DNA of 64,000 nucleotides, from NCBI GenBank assembly GCA_947652115.1, contig OX393562.1:30069852-30133851 (forward strand), read 5' to 3'. Both the position numbers and the translations under genes were made by a program. This document shows positions 56,180 to 64,000 of the stretch, piece after piece; the first letter of the stretch is position 1, and every line of letters starts with the position of its first letter. This DNA comes from Blastomussa wellsi (taxonomy: Eukaryota; Cnidaria; Anthozoa; Scleractinia; Plerogyridae). The notes beneath the pieces were generated by a model. The model did no database searches. It was not told the origin of the DNA and saw nothing but the letters and a program-made list of their open reading frames with translations.

Positions 56180-59100
56180 ATGGCGGCCAAACTTGGAAGG
56201 CTTGCAGTGAATAACACGGCGTTTTTGCTGTGCGATATGCAGGAGAAATTCCGTCCATCTATTAGATACTTTCCTGAGATCATCAAAGTTGCGCAAAGAA
56301 TGGTAAGTTGTCTTAGGATCTACGCTAAGTGTGAGCAGCTACGTCACTTCGCGGATTGCGAAATTTTCTTTCGGCTGCTTTCGGCGACTTATCTTCTTTG
56401 AAAAGGTTTTATTACGCTTAATCTTTGATTCCTAGGATTTATCTGTCTGTTGCAAGCAGTTATCAGCCATTACGTATCAGACAATTTGAAGCTTCAACAC
56501 CCCCCTGGGCATTTAAAATTTTGTAAAATTTGTGTTCAAATTCCCCCTCCCTGTGCCAGAAAACCGTTCAAATGCCCCCATCCCCGGGAAAATTAAGAAG
56601 TGAACAGATTACCATTTCAACTTTTTAGAAGCTTCTATAATTATGCTCTTGGAGTCAAGATCAAACGCTGTTATCAAACCATCACAGAACCCTACCATCT
56701 GTTGGTGCAGTTTTAGCTCCGAGAACGCGATAATATCTCAACCACTCAGGGTTGTCAGTAGGGTTTTGAGTAGCAGGTCCCATCCAAAAAGTAGGCGGTG
56801 CAGTATTCGGAATAGCAGGTGAAATGCACTGGTTGCTGGCTTATTTTGACAACCCTGACCACCTCAAATAGCTACAGGGCGCCTAAACCCTTATTCCTTT
56901 GCTTTTTAATCAAGCCGCCAAGAAGCTGCAATCTTTTCCTTTAAAATCCTCAAAACTCCCAATGTCGGCCTCCGCCATGATTTATCAACCCACGTGGAAT
57001 TGCCGGGCATGTAACATGAAATTGAGGCTAACGTTCAAATTCCCCACTCCATGTGAGCGAGGATCAAATTCCCTGCTTCCAGGAAAGGCAAGGGTATCAA
57101 ATGCCCGGGGGTGGGATGTTGAAGCTTCGATTTGTCTGATACATTACTTCACAAAAACTAGGGGTTGTTTATCATCTACCCAAAAAATTCGGAAATTTCA
57201 GATGGAGTGTAAATGGGAAGACTAATTTTGTCTCCTCGAAAGGAAAGTCCGTGTTAGGATATGACGTCTAAGGTGTCAACGAACAGTTTCTTCAAACGTT
57301 TTGTGGAACAGCGTTTCTCTTTTGCAACATTTAAATTCGTCATCCTACCTAACATGAAGAATTAACAGGAAACCATTATACTACGCATGTGTGTACCTCA
57401 GAAATCTAAAAAACTATATTATGTAATATATGTTTAATTCATACTTTGATTTATGAAAATTCCCTCTGGAAAACATGGGAAATGACCTTTCCGAGACCCT
57501 AAAAATAAGACCCCCCTCAGTGTCTCGCGCCATGGCGCTTGATTGTGTTCTCCTTCTGTGTGTCCAATACAGAAAAACCATGCTACGTCCCTGATGAGAT
57601 TACATATGGCAGTGATCATTCAGGGACATTCAGTCCTATGGTAACTGAACCAACAAAATGTATTGTATTTTCTTTTTGTTATTATAGGCTTAAAAATTAT
57701 GTAAACCGTTAAAAAACACCTGTTTTTTGTAATTAAAACAAAATGAAATTAATAGGTGGTAAATAAATAAATAATAATAAATTATAATAAAAAAACTGAA
57801 CCAACACAAAAAACCCATGTGGAAAATCATTTGGTTTACTGTTGTCAGACACTATGATCTGTTAGGTACATTAAAATCATCGGTTTCGTTTGCAGTGTTG
57901 AACATTTATATTTAATTAGTATCTAAGGCCTAAGATTTTTGTTAATTATTTTCATGCAGAAAGGAAAGGCACCCAGTTTCCCCCCACCCTCCCCCACCAA
58001 AACAAAATCTTGCTGTACAGCCCTTGGTTTGACACTGGGACTGGAGAGTGGGTGGAAAATATCAAAAAATATCAAACGTGTACTAGATATTTTAAATGTT
58101 ATAAGTGAGAATGTTTTTTTTTATTTTTAGGCAGCAGCAGCCAATATCTTGAAAATACCAGTCATTGCAACTGAACAGGTATAAAAAAAAACATAAATTT
58201 AATGGTTAACCAAGCATCCATTTCTTCATTTAGGTCCTTGGGATACTCCTATATGAGAGGGGGTGTAAATTTCCTATTTTGGTCTCACTTGCTGTGTTCG
58301 GAACAGACCATCAATATTATTTTTATTGGAAGGTATAGCGTTGAGCATTTAAAAATGCCCCAGACTGATAAGGCATGAAATATGGCATCATTTAGATTTT
58401 AGGGGTCAAAAATACTAAAGAGCCAGGTCCAGATTGGTCTATATTAGGGTTTAACTTTCCAAAAAGCATCATTCCCCTTCTCTTTCATATGGGAGAGGGA
58501 CAAACCCCCCTTGAACTTAGGTCCCTCCTGGATGCAAGTACTGGGCTATCACTTTTTTTTGTCTGGTTCCTATTTACCTAAATGGGTGCAGGGTATGGGA
58601 GTGAAAATTACATGTATGGGCCAGGTTAAAAAAAATATTAGTTAATTACACATGCCTTATTCTTGTCCTGAATTTGAAAGAATATTTTCCACTGATGAAT
58701 TCTAGTTGTATAAAGAAATATGCACTAAGAAAATATGATGCAAGATAAGGAACAATCTCCAACCGTTGGATCTAGAAGTTATATTTTAATGTTTTCATAA
58801 TACAGGAATTATTTATAATATTATGTTTCTTTAGAACTTGGAAACTGTGTTAATTCTGAAATTTAAGACACTGAATATTGCGGTCCAATTTTCTCTTAGT
58901 ATCCCAGAGGGCTTGGCAGCACAGTGGAGGAAATTGATACAAGCTCATTTAAGGAACGGATATTTCCCAAGACCAAGTTTTCCATGGTTATCCCTGAAGT
59001 AGAAGAACAACTGAAGCAATTAAAAGTTGAAAACGTGGTGCTAATGGGAATCGAGGTATCTAATGAACAAATGTTAAAACGTTCACTCTTAAATAAGACA

Positions 59101-60759
59101 GATCAACATTTTAGAGGTTATTATAACTAAATTAATTTTGGGATGAGCTCAGAAGAGGGCTCTGGCCTTATCGAATCACGTAAAAATGTTTGGCCTTTTC
59201 ATGCTTCACAAATAATAACCAATTGAAACTGTTTTCGTGTTCGTGCAAAAATCAAGGCATTCATGTTTAGACTGTTACACTCAAAGGCATAAATCCGCTG
59301 AAATTTGACTTAAGCATTGTTATATAAACATGTTTGTTGAGATTGTGCATACAACAAAATATTAACTGCCAGAAGCTTCATCTGTTCAAAACCCAACTGC
59401 AGACATGGAAACAAAGACAAAATTTACTAGAATACTCAAATCCTCAAAGAACCGGAAATTACATGTAAGTCATGCAATTAGATGATTCATGAATCACACC
59501 TAATTCAACTATTTGTTCGATGGTCACATTTAAAATTGTGTTCATGTGCACGTGAAAAGTTCTTAAAATTGGGAATCACGTATCACAAAAAAATAATCAC
59601 TTAAACCGCATATCACGGTAAAATAAATACAGTAGTTCCAATCACACTTCACGTTAAAAGTATAGGGGACCCTCTCAAAACATGGGCTAGTAGATACTTT
59701 TGTAATATGGGCTGCAGGAAACCATAAAATTTCTTGGTTATAAATTAATCACATAAATATTAACCAATTAATTAATTTCACCAAATAACCTTTGTGGTTG
59801 ATCATATTCACCAATATAATTTTATTCAGAAATTTTATTACAAAATTGTTGGTTTTGCAACTGGTCATAAAAAATTCTGTCAGGATTGATGACAATGTAC
59901 AGTACATCTTTTTACAAACCACAATATGTTGATTTGACAGACTCAAGTTTGTGTGCTCCAAACAACAATGGATCTGCTGGAAAGGAATTACACTGTTCAT
60001 GTGCTGGCTGATGGTGTTTCATCGCGTACTATGGTTGAAAGAATGTTTGCACTTCAGGTAATACATGTTTAAAGGCTGTTTACATGACAGAAAACATTGG
60101 CCCAGACTGGTCAAAACCCAGCAAGTTTTGTGAAGAAACAGTCACGTTTTCACAGTGCCATAGATGCGTGTTTCTCTTCAAAACTCTTAGTGTACAGAAC
60201 AGTTTCTTTGACACATCTGGGGCAATTTCTTCTGTTGTGTAAACAGCCTTCAAGTCTCCTTAGTTTACCGTCATTATTTGGATCTTTACCAGTGTTTACA
60301 ACAAGCCTTGAAAACCGACAAACAGTGTCAGCTACTTCGCTTAGTGAAGTCAGCTACTTTTCTCCCAAAAATAATATTGAAGAAATGAAAGAAAGATTCT
60401 TTCCAACAGTCAGTCACTCCACTCAAACGAGCTGCCCACCCTCCAAATTTTATTGAAATCCCTGATCGTGGCTGGTTAAATGCAATCTTCATTTTTGTCT
60501 TTGGTTTTGTTGATAAATGCTTTTCCTCACCAAATAATAAAGTGCCAGTGTAGTTGACAGAACAACTGCTGGACATCTGAAGTTAACATCATTTTCATTA
60601 TTACTGTTTCAGCGTATCCGTCAAATTGGTGGTTTTGTAACAACTAGCGAATGTACCCTCTTCATGCTTATGGGAGATTCTAAACACCCCAACTTTAAAG
60701 AGGTCCAAGCCTTAGTGAAGACAGCAGCACCAGACTCTGGTTTACTCTCTAAGTGCTAA
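56180..60759 (+). CDS. ISOC2: Isochorismatase-domain cysteine hydrolase (ISOC2-like)
   Basis: Five exons: 56180-56302, 58131-58178, 58900-59055, 59941-60057 and 60613-60759. They total 591 nt, giving 196 residues, all introns are phase 0, and sites are GT-AG. Family: isochorismatase-like cysteine hydrolases, a Rossmann-like fold with an Asp-Lys-Cys triad. Visible are Leu-Cys-Asp-Met-Gln-Glu-Lys-Phe with Asp19, Thr-Glu-Gln-Tyr-Pro-x-Gly-Leu-Gly (55-63), Pro-Lys-Thr-Lys-Phe-Ser-Met (80-86, one Lys being catalytic), and Gly-Ile-Glu-Thr-Gln-Val-Cys-Val with Cys113. Later come Ala-Asp-Gly-Val-Ser-Ser-Arg (132-138) and Thr-Thr-Ser-Glu (158-161). Length and motifs fit animal ISOC2 (about 205 residues) better than the longer ISOC1. 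The physiological substrate of animal ISOC proteins is not established. The first ATG in frame is 56180; upstream codons lack ATG. Confidence 0.94.
56474..57141. mobile_element. 668-bp element in ISOC2 intron 1, CATTAC duplication
   Basis: Inverted ends TATCAGACAATTTGAAGC and TATCAGACAAATCGAAGC (other strand), both continuing CTTCAACA and a C-rich GGGCATTT block. Flanked by CATTAC at 56468-56473 and 57142-57147. Inside are repeated CAAATTCCCC/CAAATGCCCC blocks. Confidence 0.8.
60073..60250. mobile_element. MITE with AGGCTGTTTACA ends
   Basis: AAGGCTGTTTACATGACAGA at the left and AAGGCTGTTTACACAACAGA (other strand) at the right. It lies at the start of the last ISOC2 intron. Confidence 0.75.
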
Positions 60760-61088
60760 TGAAAAACCAAAAACCTTCATGTTATGTGACACTGACTGAA
60801 GGGAACTCTTGAAACCAGAACTGCCAAAAAGACAAAATAATGTAATTGTAGATGCACAACGAAATGCTTAGCTGGTGAGAATGAACTTTATAGAGCGTTT
60901 TCATGTTGGCGTACCAAAACAAAGAATCTGCAGCCATGTTGGTTTCTCAAACCAATCCTCCAGGAATCGAACTCTATTTTTATGCAAATATTGTCTTTTG
61001 TTTATGCAATCCAGTGTGTGTGAAAATGGCCATAGTATGCATTGAAGAAAAAACTAAAAACATCTTGTACTAGTCTATTGCTTGGCAA

Positions 61089-61094
61089 AATAAA
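61089..61094 (+). terminator. ISOC2 poly(A) signal
   Basis: AATAAA about 330 bases after the ISOC2 stop. Confidence 0.45.
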
Positions 61095-61222
61095 ATTTAA
61101 TGGTCTCCAATGTACAACTTACAATCTGAACCGAACTGCAATTACATTATTTAATTATTTTGTTACAAAATAAAAATAACTAGTAGCAGTTACTACATTT
61201 TATATGTTTTCCTTACCGCATT

Positions 61223-61653
61223 CAGGGCTCGAAACTAACGGTAGCCAACTAGCCACAGACTAGTAGAAATTTAGTTTTGGCTAGTAGGTTTTAGATTTCC
61301 ACGAGCCACTTTGGCTAGTAAGCAAAATGAAATTGGCCGAAGTAGTTTCTGTCTTCCTCACGCACGACAAATACAAACACTATTCTTGGAAACAAGGTCA
61401 GAATTTCATTGTGGACGTATCATGTTACTGGGCCATGTGCCACAAACTTGCTGTTTTATTAAATTGGAACTGGTTTAAGTAAAATGTAATTACCAACATT
61501 TTGTATTTAAAGAGAGTCAACTGTATTGTGCTTTCAAGTCTTGCTAGTAATTCTGTTGTTATTGGACCTAGCCATCATCACTGCTGGGCTAGTAACATCT
61601 AAGTTGTCACTAGCCACAAGCCTAGTAAGTTGAAAAGTTAGTGTCGAGCCCTG
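61223..61653. mobile_element. hAT-like MITE, GCATT duplication
   Basis: Starts CAGGGCTCGAAACTAAC and ends with the inverted form CAGGGCTCGACACTAAC (other strand). Flanked by GCATT at 61218-61222 and 61654-61658. CAGGG termini with a 5-bp duplication fit the hAT5 group, and CTAGT-rich subterminal repeats are present. Confidence 0.82.
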
Positions 61654-61936
61654 GCATTGTAATATTTTTAAAAGCATTGCATGCTGCCGTAAGTCAAAGC
61701 CTCCATTTAGTCTGTACAAACATACATTTGTCTCCCTTTATACCTGCTGCTCAAGACTGACTAAGAAGATTTTGGCCTGATAGCTCTCAAACTGATGCCA
61801 TAGCTCTACAATGATCTGCATAGTTCAAAACACAGCAACAAACAAACAATCAAAGACTCCACAAATCACTATAGAGCAACTTCATAATTGGATTTCATGA
61901 GCACATGGTATGAAGAGTGCTAAGGTCTGGGTCAGA

Positions 61937-62111
61937 ATACACCTTATTCCAAAATGGCCACTGATTTATGCACATACAAATTGGCCCTTGTTGCCTCATT
62001 CAAGATAAAAATATTATATTGATTTTTGAGCTTAAAAACAAGGCAAGAAGGGCTAATTTGAATACCAACAAAAGAATATTAAGATGGTAGCCATTTTGGA
62101 ATAAGGCGTAT
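61937..62111. mobile_element. Foldback MITE, CCTTATTCCAAAATGGC arms
   Basis: Arms start ATACACCTTATTCCAAAATG and ATACGCCTTATTCCAAAATG (other strand) and continue to AATT[GA]GCCCTT and TTGCCT. Confidence 0.82.
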
Positions 62112-62270
62112 ATCAGTCTGGCTTTTGAATGAGCTGTCACATGGTACAAAATCTGGATGGAAAAAATGCAACAGCCTCTAAAACAAAGTAAATTCAACCT
62201 GCCAAGCTTGACCAGTCTTCATTTTGTACGCCCCTTGCGTAACTTTATATCCAGCATGGTAGATTTTGTT

Positions 62271-62444
62271 CCATTGGCCATGTCTCCCATAATTCACCTT
62301 GTTTGTCTGCCAGAGTTTTGCATAACCATCATTTTACTATTTCTCCTGGGTGTTACAGTTGTCCCAAGAGAAACTTGACAATGCTTACGCAAATTTTGGA
62401 GAGCAATCAAGGTGTATTATGGGAGATATGAAAATGGCGAATGG
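62271..62444. mobile_element. Foldback MITE, CTCCCATAATNCACCTTG arms
   Basis: CCATTGGCCATGTCTCCCAT pairs with CCATTCGCCATTTTCATATC and CTCCCATAATACACCTTG (other strand). The 73-codon plus-strand frame that crosses it is an artefact. Confidence 0.8.
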
Positions 62445-64000
62445 AAAGGCCCATTCAACATCACAGTGAAATTAAATTGTACCACCATTTAGTAAATTGT
62501 TGACTGTGTACTTTACAGAGTAAATGGATAAATTTTAAAAAAGCAAATTTCAATGCCAGCTAGGAAGCGATTAAATTTGTTGGTTGTTTACAAAGTATTA
62601 CTTACATGCACTACAACCAATCTTATCCCCAAAGCATGCAACACTTTTGTTCAGCACCAAGCTAAGTCACAAATTCTGGCAAGACTTTTTTTTAGCCAAA
62701 ATGACTATTAAAACAAAGAATAAAAAACCCCAAAAATATGGGGAACTCCAAAGTTGAGTCCAACCAGGCTTGGTGATCAAGGTCCCTGTGAATGAGTTCA
62801 CCACAGCTGTTGCATCTTGGAGGAAAACCTTTTCTAACATAAATGATTGAGATCTGGTTGATGAAAAAAGCTTTTCTCCTGTTACAGGGTTGGTCATCTC
62901 AAATGCATCTTATTTTTCTACACCATTTAAATAATTTTCATTACCATTAATAATAATTATAAACACAATAATTAAAACAAAATGTTTAAATAATTTAAAC
63001 ACAATAGTTTTAAAACAAATTTAGAAATCACTGATGACCAAATCCTAAATTATACCTGTTAAAACTCAAAGCATATATTAAATAAGATGTGTGTGTTTGC
63101 CTAGTAATCGCATAATTATAAAATTAATAACAGTTATAAATGTTTGATAAGGAAACACTGTTTGTAAGGACCAGGCATCTGATGAATACAATCCAGGATT
63201 ACCAAAGTACTTAAGTTTTGCATGCGAAATATTTCCAAACAAAATCCCTTTAGCTTAAAAATTCAATGCAATGGAAAGTAAAAGATACAAACGGACACAA
63301 GGACCAAATCAGTGACTGTGGACTTTCATTAAATAGAAATTTGCTAGCACCTGGCTGTTGTGGTTTGGGAATTAAACACAGGGAACAAATTTTCAGGCCA
63401 GGAAAAACTTAAACATACATACATACTGACAGTGATACTTTTAGGTAGCCCCTTGTTATCAGTGGAAGTCTTGATTTCACTGAGTACAAACATATTAAGC
63501 ACACTGGTAAAATAGCTTTTTGTCATAAAATCACTAACCATGAAAAAACCGTCATGGTCAGTAGTCCATAAACGTTACATAGTAGAATTTACACTAACTT
63601 TGTTTAAAAAGTGCCTATAGTTTCAGCTGCACTTTTCAAAGAAACAAGTTAATAAAATTTTAGGAGTGTTGTAAAAACTATTTAATGAGCATCTCAAATC
63701 TTGCATTTCAAGCTTTTAGCTCAAAATGAAGCAACTGAATGGCAGATAATTGCAGCTACCTCAATCAGTAGGAAATGCATTTTCTACGTATATCTTACAG
63801 ATTGTCAGCCATCAAATTGCATGGGTCTCTCAGTCTCAATGTTTGTTCTTGCACTACTGATAAGTTGAAGTCTTGATTCCTTTTACAAAGAATAAGAAAG
63901 TCTTGGGTTTACAGTCTAAAACATATTAGTAATATTATTCGCCAATCCTGATGGCGAATAAATTGAAATTTAAAACCACACATCAAATGACCTTAATCCT
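62445..64000. other. No confident gene; weak minus-strand frame 62667-62897
   Basis: AT-rich. A 76-codon minus-strand frame has a true ATG and a hydrophobic segment followed by three Lys, but no paralogue or splice support. Confidence 0.3.

Overview
This window is nuclear DNA from an animal, most likely an anthozoan cnidarian and probably a stony coral. That is an inference, drawn from intron-rich genes with GT-AG introns, animal-type proteins (riboflavin kinase, TDRKH, an ISOC-type hydrolase), an Ig plus ShKT surface protein, a tRNA-derived SINE family, and a very high density of palindromic MITEs. No species was identified, and there are no rRNA genes, complete tRNA genes or CRISPR arrays.

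Layout. 0-7 kb: mostly repeats, with a truncated non-LTR retrotransposon at 2.1-2.5 kb and two weak coding candidates on the minus strand. 7.2-11 kb: riboflavin kinase (RFK), minus strand, 4 exons. 12.1-20.6 kb: TDRKH, the Tudor-KH piRNA factor, plus strand, 7 exons, head to head with RFK. 21-24.8 kb: no confident gene; a 16-bp minisatellite and MITEs. 24.8-28.5 kb: a minus-strand tandem array of about 45 tRNA-3'-half-like units. 29.8-31.1 kb: a DNA transposon nested inside another, each with an exact 6-bp target-site duplication.

33.6-48.1 kb: three adjacent plus-strand genes for membrane-anchored surface proteins. Genes A and B are tandem paralogues: signal peptide, four six-cysteine modules of 39 residues with Shisa-like spacing, and one transmembrane helix. 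B carries an in-frame stop. Gene C encodes signal peptide, an Ig-like domain, an ShKT domain, a Thr/Ser-rich stalk and a hydrophobic C-terminus, with every intron in phase 1. 50.1-55.3 kb: four small, signal-less, single-helix proteins with a shared P-[LIM]-I-[AG] helix start, three of them with a Tyr-Cys-Cys helix end. 56.2-60.8 kb: an isochorismatase-domain hydrolase with five phase-0 exons. 61-64 kb: MITEs and no confident gene.

RFK (FMN synthesis), TDRKH (piRNA trimming at mitochondria) and the ISOC hydrolase look like conserved single-copy genes and need not work together. The 33-55 kb block of A, B, C and the four small membrane proteins looks like a lineage-specific cell-surface locus grown by local duplication. 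It is the best candidate here for something undescribed. All exon models come from reading frames and splice sites by eye. For the five multi-exon genes the summed exon lengths are exact multiples of three and the intron phases agree.
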